This document shows, in pieces, positions 12,407 through 25,472 of a stretch of DNA of 64,000 nucleotides. Source of the stretch: Utricularia gibba. Lineage: Eukaryota > Streptophyta > Magnoliopsida > Lamiales > Lentibulariaceae. Position 1 is the first letter of the stretch; each line of letters begins with the position of its first letter. Below the pieces are notes generated by a model. It had not been told where the DNA came from, ran no database searches, and saw only the letters and a list, made by a program, of their open reading frames with translations. The stretch is taken from contig NEEC01000007.1 of NCBI GenBank assembly GCA_002189035.1, positions 2,728,001-2,792,000 of the forward strand. The letters run 5' to 3'. A program made the position numbers and the translations under genes.

Positions 12407-15400
12407 TCAGCTGTCGTTCCTCAGAAATTCCTCCGCGATCGGGAAGCGAGGCGATATATCCACCGGAACCTGAGAAAAAGAGATTAAGCTTTGCTCCGAT
12501 GAAGTGCAGAAATTGTTGATGAGGTTCGGATTTCAATCCTTTTCCCCTTCCTGCTCAAGGAGCCACAAGGAATGCATACACGGCGTACCTGAATCGTTTC
12601 GAGTCGATCGAGGGCCTGTTTCAGAGGTTCTGTGATCACACCATGAGCTGAGAGAAGAGCTCGCGCTGCTGCTTTGTCGCCTTGTCCTTGTATGGTCAAG
12701 ATCGTCCTGCTTAACTTCTCAACAGCATCTCCAATCTTCAACGCCAGGAAGATGAAGACATTTGGGGTCAAGTCTCCGATCAACGTGTTGGTGTTAAGGA
12801 GGGTGAAGAATGCACCTACCTTGTCGAAATCGACGGCGAACTTGCCATCTTGGTGCAGAACGAAGCCACCCTTCTCAAACAAGTAGTTGAACTGCAATGC
12901 TTGCCCTTTACTGAAGGGGTCAAGTGATCTTTTGAGTCCCCTAATTCCACACAAAGTGCCTTGCTATGTAACAGTGAGAAGCAGGGCTTACCCGTGAGCT
13001 TCCTCTAGGCCAAAGCGTATTGAACGGAAACAGCCGGCGAGGAACGAAACGTACATGGATTTCACCAAGCTCTCTGGGAGTATGTTCTGTTGGATATTCA
13101 TTCAGCAACGGGCGTCAACATGAAAAAGGAAACTCATATGCATCACCTTGTTTACAAGAAATCCTAGTGCCCAAAGGCCAACAATGTCGGCTTTAGCTTC
13201 CTCCATTGCTGAGTGAAGTTCTTGCAGCTCCTGATTTGTACAGAAAAACAAAATGTATTAACTTTTTTTTTTTCAACAATGCCCAGTAAGTGGATCATAG
13301 TAGATGAAATGCAAGATATTGTCGAGGAAGTAAGTGCTCATAGATGACAAAGCTGAAAGGAAAAACATACCAATCTTACAGTAGATCGCTCCCCATCCGG
13401 AAGCACTATGGTATGAGGTCCAATTCCATGGCAGCACTCATGGCATATGGTGTGCGTGAAGAAAGAATTGAAATCAACATATCCACACTGTTCTTCTGCT
13501 ATGCATATGCTGGCTATGGGTTGAAGAATGAGCTTGAACCTGATTTCAGAACAGTCTATCCATTAAGAAAGTGAAGCATTTGAAAATTGCCTCCACAGAG
13601 ATCATGAGAGGGAAATGTACTTTGCTTCTGAAACATTCTTGAGCATGACCATAGCAGTTCCGCGATCATTTACTATGCGCTCATCATTTGGAAGATTAAA
13701 AGCAACAGTCTGTGGGCCTTTTACATCCTATCATAAAAAAGATTATGGGTGGATGAAAGCCTGCGTTATGAATATGTAAACACTCACCCCAGCATTGTAG
13801 ATAAGATTGACGACTCGGATTGGGGCAGCAACGACATTCTCAGATTTATAAGCATCATCCATTGGAAGATTCATCTCTAAAACCTAGAAATTTATATATG
13901 TTAAACGATACCAAATGAGATAATGACTGTTTAACGTTGGCAAGGAATTGGTGCACCTGTAAACTGTCCCCAAATAATTTCAATTGTGCTGTTGCCTCAT
14001 CATCACGAATTCCAATGAATGCCTCAAAAGTAGCCTTTTAAAAGTAACCACAGAAGCACCGACAGAGCATTGAATACGCAAAATACTGGATGAGTACGGC
14101 TCACCAAAGAGAACAACAGAAGCATGTACACATACCTTGTACCCGAATATTCTATCTTCATAAGTCTCATACGGACCAATGGTAATATCAAGCTTTGAGT
14201 CCTTGTAGATGAAAGCAATAGAAGTAAGAAAACACTTAACTATGCTTAGGCATTCGAAAAAGTAAATTATGCCCTTCTATGTAATACAGAAATAAATAAT
14301 AAGATATCAATATCAAGATGCAGTAAATTATGTTAGGATGTAAAAAGAACTAACCAATTCCATCCAGGCAATATCTGAATCATGGTAATCATTCGACAGG
14401 AAGGATTGAGCTCTACTGTACAAAAACTTCTTCAAGCTGCAGCAACAAACTTTTCATTTGTTCCCTTCCATTTTCCACTCCCTTGGAATGTTAAGAATAT
14501 GCAGGTCATTTACCTAGAGGAACTGGCGAGGTCCCCAGCCTTGGTGATTAGGTCAGAAGCTTCTGTAAGTAACTCCTTGTATTCTTCAGAGTATGGAACA
14601 ATAAATAGATCGTGTGGATTCCTGGTTCTTCCTTTAGTATTGACATGGGATTTGTCTAATAGTCTCTCGCTTTCCCTTTTGATAACAGAGAAAAATCCAG
14701 TAGCCTCATTCTTCTTATCTTCAGGCAGAGAGTTTTTCCACGACTCAAATTCCTGCCAAAAAAAGTAGCTGCTCATGATGGGAGAAGATAACATGTCGGA
14801 AAATGTAAATGCGTATTTCCTCCAAAGAAAAAAATAAGTGTTCAGTACCAGTTTGTCCATATCTTGTGGATAGAAGTTAGCACCAGCTGGTTTTTCTAAA
14901 GGAAAAGCAATCCTGTATTCAAATCCCTTCCAGTTTGCCGTTTGCTTCATAGCTTTAGGAAGCAGCTTCAAGGCCGAGTCTGCAGTCGTTAAAAATGCCT
15001 CATTTTCATCCAAAGAGGACCTTAAAGGGAAAAAAACGTAGCTTCAGGTGTATAATAATAAAAAAAAACAATGCATTCGTAAGTATAGTTGTTAATGAAA
15101 ACCACTGAACACCTAAAATATGTGAGAATGGCACCGGAACTTCAGAAATCATGATGATTCAGCATACCATGGACTTTTGTTGACTAGATAATACAGCCAT
15201 TTGTATTTGTTAAATGTAGATTCCTCAGCATGCCCTTCTAGCCAATCTCTCAAGGCTAGGTTGCTCGGCCAAACCTGGATTCGCCAAAAAGAAATAAGCC
15301 AAATCAGTAGTATACAGACAATGCAGAAAACAGAACAAATCAAATATTTTCACAAAATCCAGGAAAGAAGAACAAAAAGGGTAGTAAACCGTGATTACAA

Positions 15401-17405
15401 AATTATTTAATCTACGGTTCTCATATCCTCACAATTGGAGATGTGCATATTTGTATCCAAACTACATATGGTTCAGAACACAACCTGCTGGAAGAAAATT
15501 TCGTCCATTATTTTTGCAGCCTTAATGAGTAATCTCAGAGCCTCATTATCTTCATTGCGGAGGCCAGACAACTGTTGGTGAGAAATGACCAAATAACAGA
15601 TAAATAATGGATCTTTTACCACATGAACTCGTATTAACAATGGCATAAGACTTGCCCTACAATGCTGACAATCTTAAATTTTTAAACCAGGTATTGTCTG
15701 GTGAAAAAATAACGCCTGATAGGAAACTTCTAGCAGATTCAAACCTCAGCATCTAGGGAGACAACAGCGTAGCGTTTCAGAAGGTTATCCAGATTTAAAG
15801 CACGTGATTCCACATCTTTTGTGTACCTAGAGTCATAAAAGTAGAGTCATATGTGAAAAAGCATGAATACACATTCGTTTACCAGTGAAACGACAAGCCA
15901 CTGAATGATTTTCATGTTTATAAACGCCTTAGAGAATTAGTTGTCATACCTACCTTTCTGACAAAACATCAAACAGACGACCATACTGTCCATTGACATT
16001 ATAAGGAACATATTGAGGATCCTGTTTTTCAAGCAAGCTTCTATACTCCATGTAAGGTATATACTTCACAGCTGATACTTCAGATTCCTTCACGCACCAT
16101 GTTCAAAATACAATAATTGGCCTTGCTTCAAAGAATGAGGTATATGAAACACTGTCTTTAAATATGACACAAACATGGCAAGCTAGCTTGAACGCTAAAA
16201 AAATGAGGGCTACTTCATTCTCTTTTCCATGTTTTAAGTTACGGAATAGTATACTAGGTAAAAATTAAAGGCCAAGTGAAAAGGCTTCCGAAGGCCCATC
16301 ATAACTTATGATTCGGGCTGAGAATCAGGATATCGCAGAATTATGAACGCAAACTTCCTGACCTGGAGTGTTAAGGCTTCCAAGGGGATTGGATCTGTTG
16401 TGGTAACAAGATATACATCATTGTATTCGTTATTAATGAACTGTCCGCCATTGGTTACACTACAAAAATGGCATAACTTTACACAATTTACTATGGTGCT
16501 CAATCAGCCTGTAATCTACAAAAATAAAATCAGGCATGTAATGAAACAGACAGCGATTAACAATTGAATATAAAACGATTCAAATATTCTCCACTCAAAG
16601 GCATGCAAAACTGCACCCATGATAGTTTTAAAGCGAGAAAAACGAAGGTGAAAACTCAAAGTTCATATCCAGTAAAAAATAACGTGAGAAAAAAGATAAA
16701 GCTCACAAGAATCAATACTACAATTTTCAGTAACCAACCTTTCTTCAAGAAGAACATGCAGCAGCTCAAATGCATCTGCAGGGAGTACAATTCCAAGCTC
16801 TTCATGAAGCTCTCTCCTGTCATCACGATCAGTATTAAGATCCACCCGACATCAACCAAGCAATCTCCGATCAGCATAAATTAAAAAAAAATTATATATA
16901 TGTATTTGGTACTGTTTTCAATTCTTCAAAATTGAAGAACAAACTCAATGTTATCAGTTACTATTATGTAATAGGGATTCCAAAATACGTTATTCACTGT
17001 TAATACCTGGCAGTGACAAGAGATGAGTCTCCAGCAGATATATGTCCAGCACTAGAAATATCCCAAAACCCAGGCCACGAATCTTTGCATTCTGCGCGCT
17101 TTTGAAGGAGAAGTTCTCGTGTACTCTCACAAAAAATCCACACATGAACAGCTCGATGATAGTCTCCATCTCTATGGACTTGGCTCCTAAGAAGAAACCC
17201 AAACACCGAACACAAAAATCAAAATTCATCCATCTGATATATGCATAAAAAAAACGGTTGCATTGCAACTCATTCATCTACCAAATTTGTTGAAGAGAAG
17301 TCCGTACCTTGGCTTAGAGAAACCCGTTTTTTCCCCAGTTTTTGTGAGAACATCAAAATACTCCTCTTCCACAACTTGCTGCTGCTGATCCATTGTTGCA
17401 GCCAT
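12407..17405 (-). CDS. NUDT3: Nudix hydrolase 3-type protein: Nudix domain fused to DPP III-like metallopeptidase domain
   Basis: Twenty-one exons on the minus strand: 17308-17405, 17007-17186, 16739-16816, 16363-16459, 15954-16087, 15745-15826, 15485-15571, 15168-15274, 14849-15020, 14514-14752, 14355-14436, 14136-14201, 13957-14034, 13788-13883, 13621-13727, 13371-13539, 13147-13230, 12992-13086, 12820-12910, 12589-12735, 12407-12469. They sum to exactly 784 codons (783 residues), near the Arabidopsis NUDT3 length. The Nudix box is at residues 80-102 (GHISAGD then RRELHEELGI), with Asp where the consensus first Glu stands. The C-terminal part is like dipeptidyl peptidase III: zinc motif HECCH at 601-605 and the third-ligand segment EEAKAD at about 634-639. 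It probably hydrolyses isoprenoid or nucleotide diphosphates, with peptidase function uncertain. All phases agree, so the gene looks functional. Confidence 0.93.
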
Positions 17406-18811
17406 TTTGGGGTAGCCGTGTAAACGCCGTGCAAACTGCAAATGGCCTTTTCACGTGTAGGGAAAATTATATACAACATCCCTACTATTTCACATAATAT
17501 CAAAAATGATCCCCAAATTTTCATGTAAAAAAAACGATTATTTTCCATTGCCAAAATTAATCCCCATACTTTTATTATTATTTATTACACATTCATGTTC
17601 CCCAACATTAGTTGGACCCCAATTTTCAGATGTTTGGCATTATTAGTTCCCATAATTTGCATACCAGCCCTCGTTGTTCAAAAGTCAAAACATTATTAAT
17701 CCGTAATTTTTGAATGTTTTGCCTAATAAATCCAGATTATCTGAATTCAATTAATATTTAATTAAAACATGTTGTGAACATGTTTATTTTATATTTTAGT
17801 ATGTTAGTAACATATTATCAAAATAAATTTTATAATGAAAATATAATCTAAAATAAGAAATTCAAATTAATATTTTATAACTTTTAAAACTATATATTAT
17901 GTTGTAAAGTAATAAATCAATTTATAATAATATAAAAATTATGATTCATATCAAATATTTGATATTTAATTCGTTAACATTTTAAAATTAAAAAATTAAA
18001 AAAGAATTTAAAGAAATAAAGTATTTTTTGAGAAAAAATAACGTTATTAGAAGAAAAATTGTTAGAATGATAATAATAAATCAAAATGAGTAAATTGCAT
18101 TAGGGTTATTTTTTAAAATAAAAAGTTTACATTTTTATTATGAAAAATGAGAAATAACTCTATTCAATAAAGCTATTAATTTCTTATTTTTAAAATAAAA
18201 AAATTATTAATTTTTTAGGTATTACAACTTATAATCTTTTTATACGATATTATTTATTTTAAATATTAAAAACTTACGATCTAACCTTCTTTACTTTAAA
18301 AAAAAAAATGTCTCCTATAAGGTGAGAAGAACATTTTTTTTTACACATTTTCACTTTCATATTCATAATCAATATGAAATATTGTCACTAACCTTCTTAT
18401 TTTATATTCTGTCCTATTTAGTCACTCAGAGTCCTTAGTTAGTGCATTTATGTTTGGTTGTAATACAAATATCAAACTTACACTCTTGATATCATATTGT
18501 TCATTTTAAACACATAATTTTCATGATTTTACATTTTTTTTCGAGTGAAATACCTTATATAAGATTAATAGAATTTATTTATTTAAATACATTATCTTTT
18601 TTGTCTGTCTGTAATTAATTTAAATAATGTCACAGGCCCCTAAGCCTTACAATACATGCGTAACATAGTCTAATTTGTTTTTTTTTTTTTCTTGTTCATT
18701 TCAATTCATTATTCATTCAATTGAAAATGAGAATGAGACCTTCCCTTTATTTTTACTATGAAAATTTATTCTCTTCTCTCTAAAAATTCATACTTTCTTC
18801 TCTACTCAAGA
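17406..18811. other. AT-rich intergenic region
   Basis: Starts with the NUDT3 promoter and leader. From about 17560 it is strongly AT-rich with no reading frame worth noting. No RNA gene or repeat with clear ends is seen until the MITE. Confidence 0.45.
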
Positions 18812-18819
18812 AGTCTAGG
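18812..18819. repeat. Left 8-bp target-site duplication of the MITE
   Basis: AGTCTAGG directly abuts the left terminal inverted repeat and is repeated exactly at 19414-19421. Confidence 0.85.
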
Positions 18820-19413
18820 TAGAGCTGGGTACGAGTCCGGGTCAACCCGTCCGACCCGTGGGTTGACTCATAACAAGTCAATCCGTGACTCATACTCGTC
18901 ACTGGATGGGTACGGTGAGAGTCGAGATGGACGGGTATGGGTTGACCCGTCAACCCGTACCAGTGTACCCACTTATTCTCAGAAGAGGACAAAAACATTG
19001 AATAGTAGGATCAACTATTTATTTACTTCTTCTTGGTTGTCCACCATGTGGCATCCACTGTTGGGTGGGAATCATTCCATTTTACAGGTGGGAACCCGAG
19101 GGGAGAAGCCTCGGTCCCTCTATGTCGGCAACATAAATATTATCCAGGAAGCAACGTAGGGGGCTGCTGGGGCTCATGGGATTGCTGATGAGCATAGGAA
19201 GGTGAAGAGGGAAGTTAAGTGGAGGACAAGGGCACTTCAACCCGGGTACAGTTAAGTGGAGGAAGCAACATAGGGGGTTCATGGGATTACAGTTAGTTTA
19301 CCTCTCTTTCAGATCCACCCGGATACGAGTTTTACCCGCACGAGTTTGACCCGCCGAGTCAGCCACTTAATTTTTGATCCGGCGGGTCGGACTCGTACCC
19401 GTACCCAGCTCTA
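18820..19413. mobile_element. Non-autonomous hAT-type MITE, 594 bp, complete
   Basis: The ends are inverted repeats: the left end reads TAGAGCTGGGTACGAGTC and the right end, read from the minus strand, TAGAGCTGGGTACGGGTACG, differing by a 6-bp GGTACG repeat unit. The element is flanked by the identical 8-bp duplication AGTCTAGG. An 8-bp duplication together with TIRs starting TAGAGNTG is the signature of the hAT superfamily. The interior has no transposase frame. It is rich in short palindromes built on GGGTTGACCC/CGGGTCAACCCG near both ends and is far more GC-rich than its surroundings. Two internal direct repeats are visible: a GAAGCAACRTAGGGGG unit at about 19148 and 19262, and AGTTAAGTGGAGGA at about 19213 and 19248. 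Exact duplication flanks suggest a fairly recent insertion. Confidence 0.88.
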
Positions 19414-19421
19414 AGTCTAGG
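19414..19421. repeat. Right 8-bp target-site duplication of the MITE
   Basis: AGTCTAGG, identical to the copy at 18812-18819. Confidence 0.85.
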
Positions 19422-20866
19422 TCAAGTGCTAAACAACTTTAGACTTCTTCTTTTTGTTGTTTACCAGATTTGCATATTGCTAAATTTCAATCTCAGCTTT
19501 TATTTCATTGATTTTGGCTTGTTATAACAAAAAGTGTGTGTTTTAGGGCAAATATGTATCTAGGTTCTTTTTATTCTTGTTTTTTACATACATATTTGTT
19601 TTTCCTAATTCGTGATTTTACATCATTGTCTATTTTTCGTATTCCTTCATTCCTATGTTATTGGTTAAATAGATAATATTCATATTTTTTATATATCATA
19701 GAAAAGGTAAGCAAATGTAAATGAGTAAAATGTAGAAGAAGATGATTTGAGAGGATTGATGCATAAAAAATATTCATTAAATTGTGTGTTGAACAACTTC
19801 AAGCTAAGAATAAGTCAAATAACAATTTCAACAAAATTGGATGTAGTATTGTAATCGGTTCGAACTGAAAGTATAACTGTACGATTTTGGTTTGGTTCAA
19901 TATATTTCAAACTGTAGAACTATCGGTTTCAACCCGTGCAAAACCAACGGTTTCAATAATATGTTTCAATTGCAGTGTAAACCATTTTACATTGAATTCT
20001 TTTTTCTAAAACTCATGATAAAAAATTAGTATCTAAATATGTTAATACCATATGTTTCATGATTCCATTTTGTGGATAATTTGATAAAGTTGGAGAGAGT
20101 TGTTAAGAGACATGAAAATTTGAAAGATTGATTCAATTATAGGCATTTATTTTTACCTTGTATTATAGTAAATTTCATATGATTAATGATATTCCTGTAA
20201 ATTATAAATACAAAGATAAAGTCAAATTAATAGTGTAAATAATGGCGATAAGTATAATGACTCAATAAAACTGACATTTGGATTAGATATGGAGTGATCA
20301 AGTCAGATGAATAAAGATAATAAAACAGATACTTTTGATGATAAGATGAATGATTTTGGACAAAAAATATATTCGTGATTTCGCATATGATTATAAGACT
20401 AGATTTATACTTTAATTATATTTTTATCATGTATTCAAGTATTGTATACATATTTTAATCTCATGTTTTTAAATTTATTCAAAATGTTAGCTTATTTTTC
20501 ATTATTAATGTCAAAATGACATTATTTATTTATTATTTTCAAAATTGGATTATTAATGTCAAATCCAAGATAATAAAATATTAAAAAAACAATACATTTT
20601 TCAAATATAATGGGCCCTGAAGTTGTCGTTAATTCCCCGTGGACCCATGAGCGCGGAGTGCGAGGAAGAAGAATGACTGGAGGAGTTCACATGGCGGCGT
20701 GTTTTCAAGGTCACTTGTAGCCGTCGATCTTGACCTGCTTTTGTGAGTGGATGGAGGCCTGTCGTAATGCCTGCGTTTGCTTTCTTTTTTAGTTCAGTTC
20801 GATGACTGGTTGATCTAATCCTGTTCTTGGGCCAATCGCAGCAAGCTGTGTAGGAGGGAGGGAGTA
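19422..20866. other. AT-rich intergenic region with the lectin kinase promoter
   Basis: No supported gene. Composition shifts to mixed from about 20610, which is probably the promoter and leader of the lectin kinase. No clear TATA box was identified. Confidence 0.45.
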
Positions 20867-23237
20867 ATGGCGGCACGAGCAATCATCACTCTGATTATAT
20901 TCGTTCTGTTGACGGAAAAAGCAGCCTCGGCTTCAGCGCCAATCATCACTTTAAGCTCTTACATCACCGCCAACAACGCCACAAACTCCACTTGGGTTTC
21001 TCCTTCCGGGCGAATTCGCCTTTGGTTTCCGGCGAGTGGCGCCAGCGGGTTACTTGCTAGCAACTTGGTTCGACGGGCTGCCGGAGAAGACAATCGTCTG
21101 GTCGGCAAACCGCGATAACCTTGCCCCGGAAGGATCGAGAATACAACTCTCTTCAGATGGCAGATTCCGGCTTGATGATCCGAACGGACGAGAAATTTGG
21201 AGGGCTAACGTCGCCGGTGTTGTCACCTACGCGGCAATGTTGGATACTGGAAATTTCGTTCTCTCGAACAATTTATCGAACACCTTGTGGCAAAGTTTTG
21301 ACGAGCCAACGGACACGCTGTTGCCTTCCCAGATATTCCGTCGAGGAAGCACATTAATCGCCAGCTTCTCAATGACGAACTACTCCAGAGGAAGATTCAT
21401 GTTACGGCTACAAGATGATGGGGATCTTGTGCTCTCCACAAGAAACGTCACCGCCGTCCCTGGCGTTATCATCTACTGGAGAACAGATACTTCACGAACA
21501 AGATCCCAGTTGATATTCAACCAATCTGGGCATGCTTACCTCGCGAATCAGAACAGTTCCACTCTCGCATCTCTTTTTCCAGACCACGATTCAACTGGTG
21601 ACCTTTACCGGAGAATAGTACTCGAATATAATGGGGTTCTCAAATACCAGACGCATCCGAAACATGCCAATTCTTCGAGCTCCTGGGTTTATGGCGTCTC
21701 CTTTTTGCCTACCGACATTTGCGATCAAGTGACGAACGGCAACATTACAGTGGCCGCCGGTGCTTGTGGTGAAAACAGCATCTGCTCATACGGATCTGAT
21801 CACGGAAGACCCAACTGCAGTTGCCCTCGAAGCTATTCCTGGGTGGACTCAACCGATACATTGGGTGGATGTAAACCCGATTTTCAACTGCAAAGCTGCG
21901 ATTTCAACGAAACCGGGAATTTCTCCTTGGTTGATTTGAGCAATACGAATTTCTATTACGGTGATTCTGGGGTGTTCGGAGATACCGACGCCTGTAGGCG
22001 ATCATGCCTTGAAGACTGCGGCTGTGCTGCGGTGGTGCAGGATGGCATTCGTTGTTGGAAGAAGAAGTTCCCTCTTATGTACGGGAGAGCTCATTCTGGA
22101 GTGTGGACATTGGCCATGCTCAAAATCAGGACAAGCAACACTACTGTGATACCTGCCAGACATGGAACTGGTCGGAGTAACAGAGGTTCAGTGATGGCGA
22201 TCATCGGATGGGTTCTATTTGGGAGTTCGCTTCTTGTAAACTTGGCATTGATTTCATTACTGGTCTTTGCTCCTCGGAGAAAAAGGTGGAACAACAAGAG
22301 TGGGGGAGGAGGAGGATACAGAGGTCTGCACCTGAGGTGGTTCAGTTTCAGGGAGCTGGAGGAAGCTACAGATGGATTCACGCAGGAGCTGGGGAGAGGG
22401 GCATTCGCAATTGTGTATAAAGGGATTATCGAGGATGAGAATGGGGAGAGGCCTGTAGCTGTGAAAAGACTGAAGAAGGTGGAGTTAGAACAGGAATTTG
22501 TCTCCGAGATCATGTCAATCAGCATGACCAACCACAGGAATCTTGTCCAACTGATAGGATTCTGTGATGAAGGTGAAAACCGGATTCTGGTTTACGAGTT
22601 CATGAGCAATGGCTCTCTGGCAACGCTTCTGTTTGGGGGTGCCTCCCCATCACCGCCCAGTTGGGATACCAGAGCTCAGATTGCAGTAGAAATAGCAAGG
22701 GGGCTGCTGTATTTGCACGAAGAATGCAACTTCCAAATCATACATTGCGACATCAAGCCACACAATGTGCTGCTGGATGCATCCAATGTCGCAAAAATCG
22801 CAGATTTTGGACTGGCCAAGCTTCTGATGCCGGACCAAACGAGGACCAGCACCATGGCGAGGGGCACAACAGGGTACATGGCTCCGGAATGGCTTCGGAG
22901 TGGACGCATCACTACCAAAGTGGATGTGTACAGTTTTGGGACCATGCTGCTTGAGCTCGTCTGCTGCAGGAAGAAGTACGAGGCAGCTAGTAAAACTGAG
23001 AATGAGGTGATCTTAGTTGAGTCTGCATATGAGTACTGTCAACAAGGAGAATTGCATTTGTTAGCAATGGAGGACGATGGATCAAGAGATGACATTGAAA
23101 GGTTTCAGAAGTTTGTGATGATTGCAATTTGGTGCATGCAAGAAGATCCATCTGCGAGGCCCACCATGAAGACGGTTGTGAATATGCTTGAAGGTTCCAT
23201 GCACGTCCCGCTTCCTCCTGGCGTCTCAATAGCTTGA
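20867..23237 (+). CDS. G-type lectin S-receptor-like Ser/Thr kinase (LECRK type), one-base insertion near 21011
   Basis: Intronless, as usual for this family. The span is 2371 bp, one more than 790 codons. Order: signal peptide MAARAIITLIIFVLLTEKA, B-lectin domain (PEKTIVWSANRD, LWQSFDEPTDTLLPSQ), EGF/PAN region with many cysteines, one membrane helix (IIGWVLFGSSLLVNLALISL), then the kinase. Kinase motifs: P-loop LGRGAFAIVYKG (third Gly replaced by Ala), VAVKRLKK, HCDIKPHNVLLD (non-RD, Cys for Arg), ADFGLAK, GYMAPEWL. Such receptors sit in the plasma membrane and act in defence or stress signalling; the ligand is unknown. The N-terminal frame from 20867 reads WVSPSG then goes out of frame and stops at 21118; the next frame continues GEFAFGFRRVAPAGYLLATW to 23237. 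An extra C in the GGGCGAA at 21008-21014 explains this: pseudogene, allele or assembly error. Confidence 0.88.
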
Positions 23238-23491
23238 ATCATCATTTCTTTTTAAAATACTCCTATCAGTGCAAGCCCCTGAGAAATCAGCTTTCAAATT
23301 GTTGTGTTGGTCTCATCGCCCTCTTGTGTTGTAGAGAACAGCGCATGTTGTCCCATAAATGGCTACCTATCACAAAGAGTGTAAGTCAGATTGTTTGTTC
23401 CAAAACAGCAGTAGAGTCTATGAAAATATCATCATCTTGCAAAGAAAGACGGATCAATATCATCTTTTTGCTACAAAGTACCTGCTGATGA

Positions 23492-25472
23492 TTATCGTTT
23501 TGATGCTGAAGTGTCACGGCGATACCGATCACCATGCCTGTCTCTAGCTCGTGGATGTTCCTCATGCTCGGACATGGAGTCATCGGACTGCCTGGAGTGA
23601 TGACGATGATGCCTATGCCTTCTTCTTCGTTGGCTTTCATTTCTACTCCTAGAATGCTTGCTTTCTAAGCTCTCAGATGAACTTGACTCGCGATGCTTTC
23701 GCTTTTCCTTCTTCTTTTTCTTCTCATGTCCCCTTGATGATCTTCTCCTTCTATCATCTCCATCGTCATCATCATCAGAAGATGATGATGATTCTCTGTC
23801 TTTTAGTTTATGGGTAGTCGAAGACTTCCTCCTTTTCTTAGACTTCTTGCTCTTGCCCGGAAATTTGGTTAACAAATCCGGCATGCCGCTAGCATCGACT
23901 AGAAACCCTGGACTCAAATTGAATACAAATAGTTTAACATTGGCAATCTGTAAATGGCAACGGCAGAGAGATGTATTGGTATCAAGCTTTTCACCTCCAT
24001 ACTCATCGAAAACCTCTCCAGCAACTATCTGCTGGTTGGGGTCATCACGGTCGAAGCCACCATGTGGAGGGCTCATTCCTGGCGCCTGCTTCAGCTCCCA
24101 CTTCAGGGGCTGCACAACAAGATGATGAAAATAAGCATAGCAAACGTAAGTAACTAGCAGAACATAATCTGCAGATTCGGATGAAAGTCACCTCGACTGA
24201 ATCTGTTTGAGCAAGTATTGCTGTCAAGGGATCATCACGCTTCAACCGGTTTTCCTCATTTGCTGTTATCGCATTTTTAAGTGGACAATCTCGATCGCCA
24301 CTTTGATGACCGAAATTCCCACATCTCAGACATTTGACATTTCGAATCTCGACTCCAAATGGCTTTGCCCTCCCAGCCACTCCAGTATCTAACCTACAGG
24401 AAAAATTTCCAGTAGTATCAGGAAAATACAATTTAACGTAGAATAGCACACAAAACCAAGACACAAGAGAGGGGTCATCATAAAGAAATATTTCACATGA
24501 TTCCCAATAAATGGAAGAGGAGAAAAGCATCACAACGCACTTTGGAGCATTTTTTAAAACTTCAAATTGTTCTTCTGTTGGCAAAACACGACCAAACACG
24601 TCTTTTGGCCGAGATTTCTTCTTCTCCACAGCGGGGGGTGCACCTTCCACTTGCCTAGCAGCACAGAATCATTACAGATTCTTGATCAATGAACAACAAA
24701 AAGAGAACAAAAGACCATGTTACACGAAATAGCAGGTCAAAATTACTGAATACTTGGAAAACAACTAATTACTTTGAAGATGACGCCCCAGGTGCCTGAG
24801 AACTGTTTTCACCATCTGTCTTCTTCTTCTGAGATGAAATCTCGGCTTCCTTCGCGCTCTCCGGATCGTATCCAGGAGGCTTTACATACATAAAGCTTAC
24901 AGCCCTCATCATTTCCAACTGAACACATGAAAGAGGCAAAAAAGAGAGTGTGAATTCAGTTGTTGAACTGTTCATAAAAATCAGAACGCACGAAGAACAA
25001 ACCCATCCATCAACAGGAATCAGAAAGAGCTACCCTTTCTTTCTCCTTCTTGTTAATAAGAGCAGTCTGGCGTAGAAATTCCTGCTCTTGAGCATACTGT
25101 GACCAAAGAGGAAACATTGCATCAAAACATAAGTTTCAAGGAAATAAGGATCCCAGAACCAGCAAAATCCAGGCTTAATAAAGTAAATTTGAAAACGAGG
25201 GATCTGAAAGAAGCAAACCCAATTTTCGCAAACTGAACTCCACGAAGCCTCACCTCGCGAGCGACCTCTTCCGCGCGGCGCTCCTTCTGGGCATGGGTCT
25301 GCTCCGCGATCCACTTGCGGCGCTGGTTCGGGTAAGAGAGCGGATGCCATGGCTTCTGGTTCAGAAACGAGTGAGACCACGCGGTTCCAGCCTTCGTTCT
25401 GTAATCGACTTCACCATCTTTCACAGTCGACTTCTTTCCCATTCGGAATCCTCCGCCTTCGCCGTCCTCCAT
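23492..25472 (-). CDS. CIR1-like (CBF1-interacting corepressor N-terminal domain) zinc-knuckle, SR-rich nuclear protein
   Basis: Seven minus-strand exons: 25254-25472, 25034-25096, 24773-24918, 24541-24654, 24192-24393, 23995-24109, 23492-23907, joining to 425 codons (424 residues). The N-terminal CIR_N domain reads SFLNQKPWHPLSYPNQRRKW then a basic helix. A middle knuckle is C202-x2-C205-x4-H210-x6-C217 (CLRCGNFGH), the spacing seen in animal CIR1. The last exon codes for Lys-rich, Ser/Asp-rich and Arg/Ser/His-rich tracts, typical of splicing-associated nuclear proteins. Animal CIR1 works in corepression and pre-mRNA splicing; the plant role is inferred. An ATG seven codons upstream (25493) is also in frame; I chose 25472 because the conserved part follows it. 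The start faces the AIG2-like gene across about 245 bp. Confidence 0.83.

Noticed and set aside
23658-24125. 155-codon plus-strand frame, Ser/Leu/Phe-rich
   Set aside because: It is the antisense of the Lys/Ser/Asp-rich tail of the CIR1-like gene.
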